From assembly GCA_040754335.1 (NCBI GenBank), contig JBFMCV010000002.1, positions 310,001 to 374,000 of the forward strand: 64,000 nt of DNA. Direction: 5' to 3'. The translations under genes were made by a program, and so were the position numbers. The DNA comes from Thermodesulfobacteriota bacterium. Its GTDB lineage: Bacteria; Desulfobacterota_D; UBA1144; Nemesobacterales; UBA2774. This document shows, one piece after another, positions 25,587 through 35,184 of the stretch (positions are counted from its first letter, which is position 1; every line of letters starts with the position of its first letter). The notes under the pieces are model-generated. The model had not been told where the DNA came from, did no database searches, and worked only from the letters and a program-made list of their open reading frames with translations.

Positions 25587-26093
25587 TTAGGCCGCTGCTC
25601 TCTTGCGTCTAATTACGTATAGAACCCCGACCAACCCCAATCCAGCCGCGGCAGCGATCATGCCCCAATCAGAAAGTGTCGGGATGGCTGCTATTGACCT
25701 GTTAAAGAATGTGCATGTACCTCCGCCGGAGCCGGTGCATATTGCCGTGAAACTGTCTTCCGAAATATCGAATGATATGCCGCCTTCCCCCTCACATTCT
25801 ATATCCACAAGTTCCCATCCCTCTAGCGGCAGTTCGGTTACGGTTACCTCCGAATTGAATGGACCTCCAGTTCCGTCTCCGCCTATGATAATAGTAGAAT
25901 TAGGCCCATTACCGTCTACAGTGATCTCAAATGGAAATTCTAGACCTTCGCCGCCAAACGCTACTTTCCCGATACCTATGCCGCACTGCCCCATGGGCGG
26001 TGGACCACCGGCAAGGGCGTAGTCCCATAACCCCGCGAGTGTCGTAATACCTGTCAGTACGAAAATTGTAAAGTAAATTCGTAAATTGAACAT
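25587..26093 (-). CDS. Secreted protein with IPTL-CTERM sorting signal
   Basis: A 168-residue exported protein. The N-terminus has a signal peptide (MFNLRIYFTIFVLTGITTLAG, likely cut near ALAGG). The mature part is rich in Gly and beta-type sequence with a few cysteines (Cys pairs near CGIG and CTGSGGGTC). The C-terminus is the IPTL-CTERM tripartite signal: IPTLSDWGMI, a hydrophobic helix and RRKRAAA. Proteins with this tail are processed at the outer face of the membrane by a sorting system related to exosortases. The ATG is chosen for its AAAGGAGGG site. No sorting enzyme is encoded in the window. It starts directly after repeat copy 2 and may belong to the inserted region. Confidence 0.8.
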   Translation of the reverse strand: MFNLRIYFTIFVLTGITTLAGLWDYALAGGPPPMGQCGIGIGKVAFGGEGLEFPFEITVDGNGPNSTIIIGGDGTGGPFNSEVTVTELPLEGWELVDIECEGEGGISFDISEDSFTAICTGSGGGTCTFFNRSIAAIPTLSDWGMIAAAAGLGLVGVLYVIRRKRAAA

Positions 26094-26159
26094 TTTATGC
26101 CCTCCTTTAAACATAATCTTTGTAAACATTAATATGTTCTTATTTGTAAGTCAATTGTT

Positions 26160-26276
26160 TTACTTCCCCTTGCCGTCGTACTTCTGGAGTACATAATTAA
26201 TGCCCTCGATAATCAGGTCATTTATGAACTTATCCTCTTGCACGGCCAGGAGTTTTCCCCACTGCAGAGATGGTTT
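26160..26276 (-). pseudogene. Ribbon-helix-helix-like gene remnant, C-terminal part
   Basis: The minus strand encodes KLLAVQEDKFINDLIIEGI followed by NYVLQKYDGKGK and a TAA stop at 26160-26162. The INDLIIEGI pattern is typical of the second helix of Arc/MetJ-type ribbon-helix-helix proteins. No start codon or N-terminal half is present; upstream sequence is unrelated. The KLLA and KY-GKGK ends match the deleted copy at 25075-25199, so both are relics of one gene family. Confidence 0.6.
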
Positions 26277-26310
26277 CCTCGTGGACAGCCGGAGATACTC
26301 ACCACCCGGC

Positions 26311-27129
26311 CTAAGCTGACTTCCGCAGGACGAAATACAGGCAGTGATACGTCACCTTGATCTTGTCTCCTTCCCGAAAATCCGTCTCGTAAATATTAAT
26401 GAGCTCTTTGATGAGGGATGGGTTTTTATGGATATATTCTTTATTGCTGTTATTGGCTCCTATCTTCCTCACAGATGTAAAAAAATCTTTCACGGAGTCG
26501 AAATAAATGTACTCGAATTCCTCGACGCATTTCATTTCACGGTAGGGACGGACGAGGGGCTCGCAAATCTTTTGTAATTCATCGAGGGTGTAAAACCGCT
26601 GTCCCGGCCGCGCATGCCCTTCCAGCTTAAGATTTTGCATCGCTTTAGTGTAAGCCTGATGAAGCTCGGAGAATGTCTGAGAACCGAAAGTCGAGAAACA
26701 CATCGTCCCCTTATCTGTGAGTGAGGAGAAAAGCTTTTCGAGCGTCTTCTGAGTGTCGTTAAACCACTGGAAAGAGGCGTTTGAGGCGATGAGATCGTAT
26801 TTTTCACCGAGGATCATTTCCTCGGCGTCGGCGCATATGAATTTTATTCTTCGCCCGCTGAATTTTCTTTTCGCCAGGTCTATCATTCCGGGGGCGATAT
26901 CCACGGCCGTGACTCTTACATCTGGGAAGCGCTCGAGCAGGAGCTCCGTGAGATACCCTGTCCCCGAGCCTACGTCCAGGATCGCGCTTGGCGTGTCTAT
27001 CTCCGCCGGATTCGCCAGTCCTGCGAATTCCATGAGGGTTGAAGCCATTTTTTTCTGGACGTGGGCGTACAGGTCGTAATTCCCGGCGTTTGCGCTGAAG
27101 TGGAGTCTCACGAGGTGCTTGTCGGGCAT
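26311..27129 (-). CDS. bioC: Malonyl-ACP O-methyltransferase (BioC-like)
   Basis: A 272-residue class I SAM-dependent methyltransferase. Motif I is ILDVGSGTGYL (about 50-60), followed by AVDIAPGMIDLAKRKF, FICADAEEM and DLIASNASFQWFND. The N-terminal HFSANAGNYDLYAHVQKKMA segment and the C-terminal KVTYHCLYFVLRK are typical of BioC, which methylates malonyl-ACP to start pimelate synthesis for biotin. No other biotin gene is in the window, so a related methyltransferase cannot be excluded. The ATG at 27129 gives the full N-terminal motif. It is convergent with nothing and may be co-transcribed with the thioredoxin-fold gene 148 bases upstream. Confidence 0.7.
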   Translation of the reverse strand: MPDKHLVRLHFSANAGNYDLYAHVQKKMASTLMEFAGLANPAEIDTPSAILDVGSGTGYLTELLLERFPDVRVTAVDIAPGMIDLAKRKFSGRRIKFICADAEEMILGEKYDLIASNASFQWFNDTQKTLEKLFSSLTDKGTMCFSTFGSQTFSELHQAYTKAMQNLKLEGHARPGQRFYTLDELQKICEPLVRPYREMKCVEEFEYIYFDSVKDFFTSVRKIGANNSNKEYIHKNPSLIKELINIYETDFREGDKIKVTYHCLYFVLRKSA

Positions 27130-27277
27130 GGCGTCCGTTTGCTCGAAGCGCGAGGCGCGGTCGGGCGAACGGGTTCAATCCTACCTGCACCTTGAACACT
27201 CGACAAATGCGGATGATTTAGTGCGGAAGGGCGGGCAGCGCTGCGCAGGCCCTTCCGCGGGGGTATGGGCGTTCTCC

Positions 27278-27511
27278 TTATTTCAGATCGCTGATCGAGG
27301 CGCCGAAGTTGATGTGGTACGTCTGCCCGTTCATTACGAGGGCCGGGACGGACTTCACGCCCGCCGCTTCCGCTTCGGGGATCCTCCCTTTTTCCTGACC
27401 GAGGTGCACGACCTCGACCTCGTATTTCTTCGGGTCTAGAGCCTCGGCGACTCCCCTCTCGGCGCTCACGCATACGGGACAGCCGGCGTGGTAGAACACT
27501 GCTTTGCTCAT
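27278..27511 (-). CDS. Glutaredoxin/thioredoxin-fold small protein with CPVC motif
   Basis: A 77-residue protein with the redox motif CPVC at residues 10-13 (FYHAGCPVCVSAE), a cis-proline segment KSVPALV and a short C-terminal helix, which fits the minimal thioredoxin fold. It likely exchanges disulfides in the cytoplasm. The start is the ATG at 27511, preceded by a GGAGG site; the frame upstream of it is noncoding and contains the promoter. The gene is divergent from a MarR-type regulator, and both promoters carry the same operator-like site, so its expression is probably controlled by that regulator. Confidence 0.8.
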   Translation of the reverse strand: MSKAVFYHAGCPVCVSAERGVAEALDPKKYEVEVVHLGQEKGRIPEAEAAGVKSVPALVMNGQTYHINFGASISDLK

Positions 27512-27536
27512 GGCTATTACCTCCGTTAGACATTTG

Positions 27537-27602
27537 TTTCGACTCGATACTATTATGCTCTGACCCGGATATATTGTCAAGCTGGTTTCGATTCGATACA
27601 AT
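27537..27602. promoter_or_regulatory. Overlapping divergent promoters with paired MarR operator-like sites
   Basis: Minus strand: a perfect TTGACA (27580-27575) and CATAAT (27557-27552) with 17 bases between them, serving the thioredoxin-fold gene. Plus strand: TTGTCA (27574-27579) and TACAAT (27597-27602), also 17 bases apart, serving marR. The two -35 boxes overlap. A 14-base site TTTCGANTCGATAC occurs at 27537-27550 (near the minus-strand start) and 27586-27599 (across the plus-strand spacer and -10), 49 bases apart. Its core TCGA-N-TCGA is palindromic. Binding at both would repress both genes. Confidence 0.7.
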
Positions 27603-27608
27603 ATTGGC

Positions 27609-28175
27609 ATGGACGAGGGCGGCAGAATCGCTACACTCATCGAGCGCCTGGGGAATTTATTGAGGGCGGAGGAGAGGTCGGGAGGGGCGGGGCTCCTGCC
27701 CGTGCACGCGCAGATGCTTTCCTATCTCTCGGTCTGTAACAGGTACAGCGACACGCCCGCGGCCGTGACGGAGTTCGTCGGCGCGACGAAAGGGACGTCG
27801 TCCCAGAGCATAGCCGTCCTCGAAAAGAAGGGTTACCTGCGCAAGCGCCCTGACAATAAAGACGGCAGGGTCGTACACCTGGACCTCACCGCGAAGGGCA
27901 GGCGGTTCGTCGAAAACAATTTTCCTCCGCCCGTGTTCGGCGCTGCGGTCAATGAAATGAAGCCCACCGAAAGGGAGTCACTCTCGCGCCTGCTGACGGG
28001 TTTGCTCACGGCGCTCCAGAGAGGGAACAAGGGACGCACGTTCGGCGTCTGCCGCACCTGCCGGTACTTCAGGAAGGACGCCCTACCGGGCTCTCACCAG
28101 TGCGGGCTCACGCTCGAGCCTCTCTCCGACGACGACAGCATGAGGATATGCCGCGAGCACGAGATCGCGGTGTGA
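27609..28175 (+). CDS. MarR-family regulator with C-terminal cysteine cluster
   Basis: A 188-residue winged-helix regulator. The DNA-binding part includes TKGTSSQSIAVLEKKGYLRK and the wing RPDNKDGRVVHLDLTAKG. After the usual MarR domain (about 1-140) comes an extra tail with Cys148-x2-Cys151, Cys165 and Cys181 plus histidines, which could bind zinc or an iron-sulfur cluster or sense oxidation. The ATG lies only seven bases after the -10 box of its predicted promoter and has no ribosome-binding site, so the message may be leaderless. It probably represses itself and the divergent redox gene. The DNA contact and effector are inferred. Confidence 0.85.
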   Translation: MDEGGRIATLIERLGNLLRAEERSGGAGLLPVHAQMLSYLSVCNRYSDTPAAVTEFVGATKGTSSQSIAVLEKKGYLRKRPDNKDGRVVHLDLTAKGRRFVENNFPPPVFGAAVNEMKPTERESLSRLLTGLLTALQRGNKGRTFGVCRTCRYFRKDALPGSHQCGLTLEPLSDDDSMRICREHEIAV

Positions 28176-28425
28176 GGGGAGCCAAAGGCAGTATTTTCTG
28201 TCGTCGAGAGGAAGCAGATTTCCTGAATTTATTTCAGCATCTCGCTTTTTCTTTCATTCCCTCCTTAGAAAAAGGAGGGCGAGGGAGGATTTAGTATTTG
28301 CCGTTCCTAAAAACGGTTCTAAGAGAGCGAAAGAACCGGTCGCCCTCCGCTAATTATAAATATATGCCTCATTATACGCTGCATTAGCAACACAAGCCAA
28401 AAAAAACGGGAATCACATTCCAACC

Positions 28426-28466
28426 TGTCATTGCGAGCGCAGCGAAGCGGAGCGCGGCAATCTCAT
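28426..28466. repeat. Dispersed palindromic repeat, copy A
   Basis: The ends TGTCATTGCGAGCG and GCGCGGCAATCTCAT are shared with 34573-34603; the centre here has ten additional bases. The ends are partly complementary (ATTGC / GCAAT). Similar elements are scattered in many bacterial genomes; here it lies in a gap between genes. Confidence 0.7.
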
Positions 28467-28729
28467 GCAGAATACGAGATCCTGAATGTTCTTGGTTCTT
28501 CAAGGAATGACCGTGGAACAGTTGTATCTTTGCATTCAGTATATGGCGTCCGATTCCTCGCTCGCTCGAAATCGTAGTTCAGGATGACTGAAAAAACAGA
28601 TTTCTCCCGATGGTCGAAATGACAATGATGGTTGACTGGCTTCCACGAATAGCATTCCTGTTGTGTCAGTGTACCCCACTCCCGAATCCAAACTTCCCGC
28701 AGCCGCATCATAATTAATCCAATGACGAA

Positions 28730-28759
28730 TTGTTCACGGCCCATATTGTCGGGTATAAT
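28730..28759 (+). promoter_or_regulatory. Possible promoter of the tig-clpP-clpX-lon operon
   Basis: TTGTTC (28730-28735) and a perfect TATAAT (28754-28759) are 18 bases apart, about 77 bases ahead of the tig ATG. The -35 box is weak. No heat-shock operator such as CIRCE was found. Confidence 0.4.
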
Positions 28760-28835
28760 TACAAGCTTTTTGCGTAACAGGTAAGTTATTATTAATATTG
28801 TATAAATTATCCGACAGATTGAGAGGGACCGAGAT

Positions 28836-30140
28836 ATGAAGGTGAGCATAGAGAATTTGAGCGGCACCGAGAGAAAGGTGGACGTCGTAATACCCGTCGA
28901 GGTCGTGAAAGAGAAACGGGACGAGGTCTTCAGCGAGATAAGGAAGAACGCAAAGATAAAGGGGTTCCGCCCGGGGAAGGCGCCCGTTAACGTCATCGAA
29001 TCCGTATACAGGAAGGAGATACTGGGCGAGACCGCGACGAGGCTCGTCACCGAGTCCCTCGAAGAGGCGCTCAAGGAGGTTTCCGCGCACCCGATAAGCA
29101 GGCCGCAGATAAACCCGCCCGACCTCTTCGAAACCGACAAGGACTTCCACTACTCGGCCGTGTTCGAAGTGCTCCCGGTTTTCGAGCTCGCGGAATACAA
29201 GGGCCTCCCTCTCAAGAAGGAGACACACGAGGTCAGGGAAGAGGACGTCGAGCACACGATAGAACACCTGATCGAGCACAGGGCGGAGGTGAAGCCCTAC
29301 GAAGAGGAAAAGGCGGTCGAGAAGGGCGACGTCGCGATAGTCGACTTCGAGGGGTTTCTCGACGGCGAGCCCGTGAAGGACTTGAAGCGATCCGGTCTCC
29401 AGTTCCTCGTAGGGCACGACAGACTGATACCGGAATTTGAAGAAAACGTCATAGGAATGAAGAAGGGGGAGACGAAGGAGTTCGACGTCAGCTACGGAGA
29501 GGACTTCCAGGTAAAGGAAGCGGCCGGGAAGGCGGTGCATTACAAGTTCAGCGTAAAAGACGTGCTCAAAAGAACGCTCCCCGAGCTCGACGACGAGCTG
29601 GCTAAAGAGGTCGGCATGGAAAACGTTGCCGAGCTCAAGGAACGGGTAAGAGAGGATCTGAAAAAACAGTCGGAGCAGCAGTCGCAGGGCGCCCTCAGAC
29701 AGCAGGTGGTGGACGCGCTGGTCGACAGGAACACCGTCGACGCCCCGCCCAGCCTCGTCAACGAGGAGGTCGCGAGGCTCGCGCGGAACATGATACAGAG
29801 CCTCCGCCAGCGAGGCCTAAAGATTGAGACCCTCGACGACGCCTCCAAAGCGGCTCTCGCCGAGCGCGCGCTCAGGAACGTGAAGACCTCCATCATACTC
29901 GCCGAGATACGCAAGAAAGAGGACATAAAAGTCGCCGACGAGGACATCGACAGGAGCCTTTCGGGCATCGCCGCCACCTATAACATGCCCGTTCAGCAGG
30001 TGCGGGAAGTGTACCGCCAGAACGACCTGCTGGAAGGACTCGAGGCGAGCCTCGCCGAGCAAAAAGTCATTGATTTCATTATAGAAAACGCGACGATCGA
30101 AGAGGTTCCGGGGGAGCCTGTTCTCGTTGACAATAAATAG
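28836..30140 (+). CDS. tig: Trigger factor, ribosome-associated chaperone and prolyl isomerase
   Basis: A 434-residue protein with the three trigger-factor domains. The ribosome-binding domain (about 1-115) contains the signature GFRPGKAP near residues 44-51. The FKBP-type PPIase domain (about 150-245) has [16 protein letters not shown] and the F-x-V-x-Y pattern. The C-terminal helical chaperone domain fills the rest. It acts on nascent chains at the ribosome exit. It is first in an operon with clpP, clpX and lon, the common arrangement. The ATG has an AGAGGG site at about 28821-28826. Confidence 0.97.
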   Translation: MKVSIENLSGTERKVDVVIPVEVVKEKRDEVFSEIRKNAKIKGFRPGKAPVNVIESVYRKEILGETATRLVTESLEEALKEVSAHPISRPQINPPDLFETDKDFHYSAVFEVLPVFELAEYKGLPLKKETHEVREEDVEHTIEHLIEHRAEVKPYEEEKAVEKGDVAIVDFEGFLDGEPVKDLKRSGLQFLVGHDRLIPEFEENVIGMKKGETKEFDVSYGEDFQVKEAAGKAVHYKFSVKDVLKRTLPELDDELAKEVGMENVAELKERVREDLKKQSEQQSQGALRQQVVDALVDRNTVDAPPSLVNEEVARLARNMIQSLRQRGLKIETLDDASKAALAERALRNVKTSIILAEIRKKEDIKVADEDIDRSLSGIAATYNMPVQQVREVYRQNDLLEGLEASLAEQKVIDFIIENATIEEVPGEPVLVDNK

Positions 30141-30163
30141 GAGAATCAGTATACTCAACACTA

Positions 30164-30763
30164 ATGTCCAGCTATGTGCCTATTGTAATTGAACAGACCA
30201 GCAGGGGCGAGAGGGCATATGACATTTTTTCCCGATTACTCAAAGACAGGATAGTGTTCATCGGGTCGGTGATCAACGATCCGGTCGCTGACACGGTGAT
30301 AGCGCAGCTATTGTTTCTCGAGTCGGAGAACCCGGAGAAGGACATCTTCGTTTACGTCAATTCGCCCGGGGGAAACGTCACTTCGGGGCTCGCTATCTAC
30401 GACACGATGCAGTACATAAAGCCCGACGTCGCCACCATGTGCATCGGGCAGGCTGCCAGCATGGCGGCCGTGCTGCTCGCTGCGGGGACGAAGGGCAAGA
30501 GGTACGCTCTCCCTCACGCGCGCGTCATGCTCCACCAGGTTCTGGGGGGCGTCGAGGGACAGGCGACCGACATAGAGATACACGCGAAGGAGATTCTGAG
30601 GATAAGAGAAGAGCTCAACCGTATTCTGGCGAAGCATACGAACCAGCCTATCGACAGGATATCGAAGGACACGGAGCGGGATTTTTTCCTCCGGCCAAAT
30701 GACGCCTTAGAATACGGTATCGTTGATGCTATAATTTCTAAGAGAGAGGAGGCGGCCAAGTGA
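30164..30763 (+). CDS. clpP: ATP-dependent Clp protease proteolytic subunit
   Basis: A 199-residue serine protease subunit that forms the ClpP barrel. The catalytic triad is Ser99 (GQAASMAAV), His124 (RVMLHQV) and Asp173 (DTERDFF). Length is normal with a short propeptide. Its last bases overlap the clpX start codon, so the two are translationally coupled. Confidence 0.98.
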   Translation: MSSYVPIVIEQTSRGERAYDIFSRLLKDRIVFIGSVINDPVADTVIAQLLFLESENPEKDIFVYVNSPGGNVTSGLAIYDTMQYIKPDVATMCIGQAASMAAVLLAAGTKGKRYALPHARVMLHQVLGGVEGQATDIEIHAKEILRIREELNRILAKHTNQPIDRISKDTERDFFLRPNDALEYGIVDAIISKREEAAK

Positions 30764-32037
30764 CTTCGAGACGCGATGCCAAAGAAGGTAAACTGTACTG
30801 CTCTTTCTGCGGGAAGAGCCAGAAGGAAGTCAGGAAACTCATTGCGGGACCTACCGTATATATATGTAATGAGTGCATAGAGCTCTGTAACGAGATTATC
30901 GCCGACGAAGACGCCAAGGAAGGCGTGCTCAAAAAGCGGTATTCGTCGCTGCCCACCCCGTCACAGATAAAGAAGTTCCTGGACGAATACGTAATCGGGC
31001 AGGAAAGGGCGAAAAAGATATTGTCTGTGGCGGTTTACAACCATTACAAGAGAGTCGATCTGAACGCGTACAACGGCGGCAAGAGGAATTCCGACGTCGA
31101 GGTGCAGAAGAGCAATATCCTTATGATAGGGCCCACGGGGAGCGGGAAGACGCTTCTGGCCCAGACCTTGGCGAGGCTCCTCGACGTTCCGTTCACGATA
31201 GTCGACGCCACCTGCTACACCGAGGCGGGCTACGTCGGAGAGGACGTCGAGAACATGATAGTGAGCCTGCTCCAGGCAGCAGATTACGACCTTGAAAGGG
31301 CTTCCAAGGGTATTATATATATAGATGAGATAGACAAGCTCGCGAGAAAGACCGGGGACAGCCCCTCCATAACGAGGGACGTTTCCGGGGAAGGCGTGCA
31401 GCAGGCCCTTCTCAAGATCATGGAAGGGACGAAAGCGAACGTGCCGCCCAAGGGCGGTAGGAAGCACCCCCAGCAGGAGTTCCTGCAGGTGGATACGACG
31501 AACATTCTATTTATCTGCGGCGGGGCTTTCTGCGGGCTTGAAGACATAGTGAAACAAAGGATCGGGGAGAAGTCGATCGGATTCGAGGCTAACCTCGGAA
31601 GGGCGAAGGAGAAGGACCTTGGGGCGCTGCTCAGGGAAGTGCAGCCCGAGGACCAGATACAATTCGGGCTCATCCCGGAATTCGTGGGCAGGATACCCGT
31701 CGTCGCCACTCTCGAGGAGTTGAGCGAAGAGTCCTTCGTCGAGATTCTCACGAAACCGAAGAACGCGATTATAAAGCAGTTTCAGAAGCTGATGGAGCTC
31801 GAAGGTGTCGAGCTTGAGGTCACTGACGGCGCACTCGCCGCAATCGCCCGCGAGGCTATCTCGAGGAAAACGGGCGCGAGGGGGCTGAGGGCGATCATAG
31901 AGACCGTGATGCTCGACATATCTTACGAGGTTCCGTCGCTCAAAGGGCTAAGGCGCTGTGTTATCACGGAGGATTTGATCAACGGGAAGGGCGACCCACT
32001 CTTCATTTACGAAGAAGAGGCGCGCCTGGGAACGTAG
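30760..32037 (+). CDS. clpX: ClpX, ATP-binding unfoldase of the Clp protease
   Basis: A 425-residue AAA+ unfoldase that recognises tagged substrates and feeds ClpP. The N-terminal zinc-binding domain has Cys14, Cys17, Cys36 and Cys39. Walker A GPTGSGKT is near residue 125, Walker [12 protein letters not shown] near 187, and the IGF loop for ClpP docking appears as KSIGFE. It starts with GTG at 30760, overlapping the clpP stop by four bases, behind an AGGAGG site. Confidence 0.98.
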   Translation: MTSRRDAKEGKLYCSFCGKSQKEVRKLIAGPTVYICNECIELCNEIIADEDAKEGVLKKRYSSLPTPSQIKKFLDEYVIGQERAKKILSVAVYNHYKRVDLNAYNGGKRNSDVEVQKSNILMIGPTGSGKTLLAQTLARLLDVPFTIVDATCYTEAGYVGEDVENMIVSLLQAADYDLERASKGIIYIDEIDKLARKTGDSPSITRDVSGEGVQQALLKIMEGTKANVPPKGGRKHPQQEFLQVDTTNILFICGGAFCGLEDIVKQRIGEKSIGFEANLGRAKEKDLGALLREVQPEDQIQFGLIPEFVGRIPVVATLEELSEESFVEILTKPKNAIIKQFQKLMELEGVELEVTDGALAAIAREAISRKTGARGLRAIIETVMLDISYEVPSLKGLRRCVITEDLINGKGDPLFIYEEEARLGT

Positions 32038-32069
32038 GATGTGAATCCGGATAGTCAAGGAGGCAAGCC

Positions 32070-34499
32070 ATGCCGATGTTTTTCAAAAACGAAGAGGGAA
32101 AGGGGCAAATGGAAACAATACCGCTATTACCGCTAAGAGACGTAGTTATATTTCCGTACATGGTCGCGCCGCTGTTCGTGGGGCGCGAGAAATCGATCCG
32201 CGCGCTCGAAGAGGCAATGAAGAAATCGAAAGAGATCTTCTTAGTCGCGCAGAGGGACGCGAAGACTAACGATCCTCAGGAGACCGACATATACGACATA
32301 GGGACGATCGGCACGATAGTCCAGATGCTCAGGCTCCCTGACGGCACCGTGAAGGTGCTGGTCGAGGGCAAGAAGAGGGCGAGGGTGATGAATTACCTCC
32401 CCAACAAGGGCTACTTCCTCGTCGAGGTCGAGGTCATACCGGAGCCACAGGAAGTTGGCGTCGAGACCGAGGCCCTCATAAGGACACTCGTCACGGCATT
32501 CGAGAATTACGTAAAGCTCAATAAGAAAATTCCGTCCGAGGTGCTTGTCACGGTTTCCTCGATAGAGGACGCGGGCAGGCTTTCGGACACCATCTCCTCG
32601 CACCTCGGGTTCAAGCTCGAGGACAAGCAGGAGATACTTGAAACGCTCGACCCGGCCGAGAGGCTCGAGAAGCTCTACGAGAAGATTCAGGCAGAGGTCG
32701 AGATACTCCAGATCGAGAAGAAGATACGGTCGAGAGTGAAGAAGCAGATGGAGAAGGCCCAGAAGGAGTACTACCTTACTGAGCAGATGAGGGCCATCCA
32801 GAAGGAGCTCGGCGAAAAGGACGACCTCAAGTCGGAGATTCAGGAATTCGAGGAGAGGCTAAAGAAGAAGACCATGCCCGAAGAGGCCGAGCAGAAGGTC
32901 AAGAAAGAGATAAAGAAGCTGAAACAGATGTCCCCGATGTCTGCCGAGGCCACGGTCGTAAGGAACTACATAGACTGGCTCCTCTCTATACCTTGGGGCG
33001 AGGAGAGGACAGAAGACAGGATTGACATAGACGAGGCGCAGAAGATACTCGACGAAGACCACTTCGGGTTAGAGAAGCCAAAGGAGAGGATCCTCGAATA
33101 CCTGGCGGTGCAGGCCCTTACGAGCAAGATAAAGGGGCCGATACTATGCTTCGTCGGACCTCCCGGAGTCGGCAAGACCTCTCTCGCGAAGTCCATCGCA
33201 CGCTCCATGGGCAGGAAGTTCGTGAGGGTGTCGTTAGGCGGCGTAAGGGACGAAGCCGAGATAAGGGGCCACAGGCGTACTTACATCGGCGCTCTCCCCG
33301 GCAAGATAATACAGGGAATAAGAAAGGCGGGAACCACAAACCCTGTGTTCCTGCTCGACGAAATAGACAAGCTCGGAATGGACTTCAGGGGAGACCCGGC
33401 GTCTGCGCTTTTGGAAGCGCTCGACCCGGAGCAGAACGTCTCCTTCAACGACCATTACATCGAGGTCGATTACGATCTGTCTAACGTAATGTTCATAACG
33501 ACGGCTAACGTGCTTCACACGATACCGTGGGCGCTCCAGGACAGGATGGAGATCATCCGCATCTCGGGGTACACCGAGGACGAGAAGCTCGAGATAGCGA
33601 AGAAGTTCCTCGTGCCTAAGCAGTTAGAGGCGCACGGGATAAAGGAAGAAAATTTGAAGCTCTCGGACTCCGCGATCCTGACCGTTATAAGGCGCTATAC
33701 GAGGGAAGCCGGAGTGAGGACTCTCGAGAGGGAGCTCGCCTCGCTCTGCAGGAAGGCCGCGAGGGACATCGTGAAGAAAGGGCCCGATCATGTAGTGAAG
33801 ATCACGCCCAACATGATAACGACCCAGAAGTACCTGGGCATCCCCAAGTACAAGTACGGCGAGATAGAGGAGAAGCCGCAGGTGGGCATCTCCACCGGGC
33901 TCGCGTGGACGGAAGTCGGCGGAGAGCTTCTGACGATCGAAGTATCCGTCGTGCCGGGCAAGGGCAACTTCACCGTTACCGGAAAGCTGGGCGAGGTCAT
34001 GCAGGAATCGACGCAGGCCGCCATGAGCTACGTGAGATCGAGGGCCGAGAGGCTCGGGCTCGAGCGTAACTTCCATCAGAAGGTGGACATACACATCCAC
34101 GTTCCGGAAGGCGCGACGCCCAAGGACGGGCCTTCGGCGGGCATAGCTATCGCCACGGCGATCGTTTCCGCGCTCATCAAGAAGCCGGTCAAGCACGACG
34201 TCGCTATGACCGGGGAGATAACCCTCAGAGGCAGAGTCCTCCCGATAGGCGGGCTCAAGGAGAAGATCCTCGCCGCCCACAGGGGCAAGGTCAAGACGGT
34301 AATCATCCCGCAGGAGAACGAGAAGGACTTGAAGGACATCCGCGAGAACATACTAAAGGACGTCAAGATCAAGCTAGTCGACCACATGGACGAGGTCCTC
34401 GAAGCCGCGATCGTGTCTGACGGCCCTGTAGTACAGAGCGTCGTCATACCTCCGGCGGCACTGCCGATGGGCGAAGAGCTCGGAACCAACGTAAATTAA
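32070..34499 (+). CDS. lon: Lon ATP-dependent protease
   Basis: An 809-residue LonA protease. The N-terminal substrate-recognition domain ([12 protein letters not shown]) is followed by a coiled-coil stretch, the AAA+ module with Walker [10 protein letters not shown] (about 366-374) and Walker [11 protein letters not shown], and the protease domain with catalytic Ser689 (PKDGPSAG) and Lys732. It degrades damaged and short-lived regulatory proteins in the cytoplasm. An AAGGAGG site precedes the ATG at 32070; a second in-frame ATG 13 codons later ([11 protein letters not shown]) would also give a normal Lon N-terminus. It ends the operon and is followed by a strong terminator. Confidence 0.98.
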   Translation: MPMFFKNEEGKGQMETIPLLPLRDVVIFPYMVAPLFVGREKSIRALEEAMKKSKEIFLVAQRDAKTNDPQETDIYDIGTIGTIVQMLRLPDGTVKVLVEGKKRARVMNYLPNKGYFLVEVEVIPEPQEVGVETEALIRTLVTAFENYVKLNKKIPSEVLVTVSSIEDAGRLSDTISSHLGFKLEDKQEILETLDPAERLEKLYEKIQAEVEILQIEKKIRSRVKKQMEKAQKEYYLTEQMRAIQKELGEKDDLKSEIQEFEERLKKKTMPEEAEQKVKKEIKKLKQMSPMSAEATVVRNYIDWLLSIPWGEERTEDRIDIDEAQKILDEDHFGLEKPKERILEYLAVQALTSKIKGPILCFVGPPGVGKTSLAKSIARSMGRKFVRVSLGGVRDEAEIRGHRRTYIGALPGKIIQGIRKAGTTNPVFLLDEIDKLGMDFRGDPASALLEALDPEQNVSFNDHYIEVDYDLSNVMFITTANVLHTIPWALQDRMEIIRISGYTEDEKLEIAKKFLVPKQLEAHGIKEENLKLSDSAILTVIRRYTREAGVRTLERELASLCRKAARDIVKKGPDHVVKITPNMITTQKYLGIPKYKYGEIEEKPQVGISTGLAWTEVGGELLTIEVSVVPGKGNFTVTGKLGEVMQESTQAAMSYVRSRAERLGLERNFHQKVDIHIHVPEGATPKDGPSAGIAIATAIVSALIKKPVKHDVAMTGEITLRGRVLPIGGLKEKILAAHRGKVKTVIIPQENEKDLKDIRENILKDVKIKLVDHMDEVLEAAIVSDGPVVQSVVIPPAALPMGEELGTNVN

Positions 34500-34531
34500 G
34501 ATATAAAAAGTATAAGAAGGTCATGAAGAAG

Positions 34532-34561
34532 GGGCGGTTAGAAATAACCGCCCTTTTTTTT
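34532..34561 (+). terminator. Rho-independent terminator after lon
   Basis: A perfect nine-base stem GGGCGGTTA / TAACCGCCC closes a GAAA loop and is followed by eight T residues. It ends the tig-clpP-clpX-lon transcript. Confidence 0.92.
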
Positions 34562-34572
34562 GGTTCTTATTT

Positions 34573-34603
34573 TGTCATTGCGAGCGAAGCGCGGCAATCT
34601 CAT
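34573..34603. repeat. Dispersed palindromic repeat, copy B
   Basis: A 31-bp version of the element at 28426-28466, with the same two ends but a shorter centre. A separate hairpin (CCCTCTCCC at 34619-34627 with GGGAGAGGG at 34634-34642) follows. Apart from these, 34562-34849 holds no gene. Confidence 0.7.
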
Positions 34604-34849
34604 CCTTTCTCTGTATTCCCCTCTCCCACGCTGGGGAGAGGGAAGTTTAATAGTTGGAGAATAGGCTCTATGCCATGTGGACAAACGGGTAAAATTCAGT
34701 TATATATTTCTCCCTTACGGGCGCCAAGACACATAGTGTCGTTTACGTTTGTGGGGTAGTCTTCTTCTGTTAGGGGAAGGGGACGACAGGGGGTGCGGAC
34801 GGGTAGTAATTCGGGACCCGGGAATATCTGAAATACTCGAATTCGGAGT

Positions 34850-34926
34850 GGGCGGTTAGCTCAGCATGGGAGAGCGCCTGCCTTACAAGCAGGATGTCAT
34901 AGGTTCAAATCCTTTACCGCCCACCA
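34850..34926 (+). tRNA. tRNA-Val (anticodon TAC)
   Basis: Acceptor GGGCGGT (34850-34856) pairs with ACCGCCC (34916-34922); the anticodon stem CCTGC/GCAGG encloses CTTACAA, giving TAC. CCA is encoded at 34924-34926. Confidence 0.95.
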
Positions 34927-34942
34927 CTCCAAGCTAACTTGC

Positions 34943-35020
34943 GGGGACGTAGTTCAGCCCGGTTAGAACGCTGGCCTGTCAAGCCAGAGGTCGCGGGTTC
35001 AAGTCCCGTCGTCCCCGCCA
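34943..35020 (+). tRNA. tRNA-Asp (anticodon GTC)
   Basis: Acceptor GGGGACG (34943-34949) pairs with CGTCCCC (35010-35016); the anticodon stem CTGGC/GCCAG encloses CTGTCAA, giving GTC. The discriminator is G and CCA is encoded at 35018-35020. It follows tRNA-Val by 16 bases. Confidence 0.95.
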
Positions 35021-35184
35021 GTTCTTTTCCTCAATATTAATCGAAAAGCGCGCTTATCCTTCACTTTCGACAAATTTCCCCTTTACTTCTCAATTAATGA
35101 ATAATCTTGTATTATTTGTTCAATATTCCGCGTAGCGCGAGTTGAATCAAGTACGGCTGACCGCACACGTGGAAGGAGGGGGAT

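Larger units (their letters stand above)
28176..28835 (+). other. Noncoding region with hairpin and dispersed repeat
   Basis: No believable gene is seen in 660 bases. A hairpin at 28259-28279 (CCCTCCTT / AAGGAGGG, five-base loop) has no T run and so is not a clear terminator. A 41-bp palindromic repeat of the TGTCATTGCGAG...GGCAATCTCAT type lies at 28426-28466; a shorter copy is at 34573. The tig promoter lies near the end. Confidence 0.6.

Noticed and set aside
28259-28279. Terminator after the marR gene
   Set aside because: The hairpin is good but no T run follows and it lies 84 bases after the gene, so it is described only as a hairpin.
28463-29140. 225-codon minus-strand frame overlapping the tig start
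   Set aside because: It covers repeats and the tig promoter and overlaps a certain gene; composition is that of noncoding DNA.
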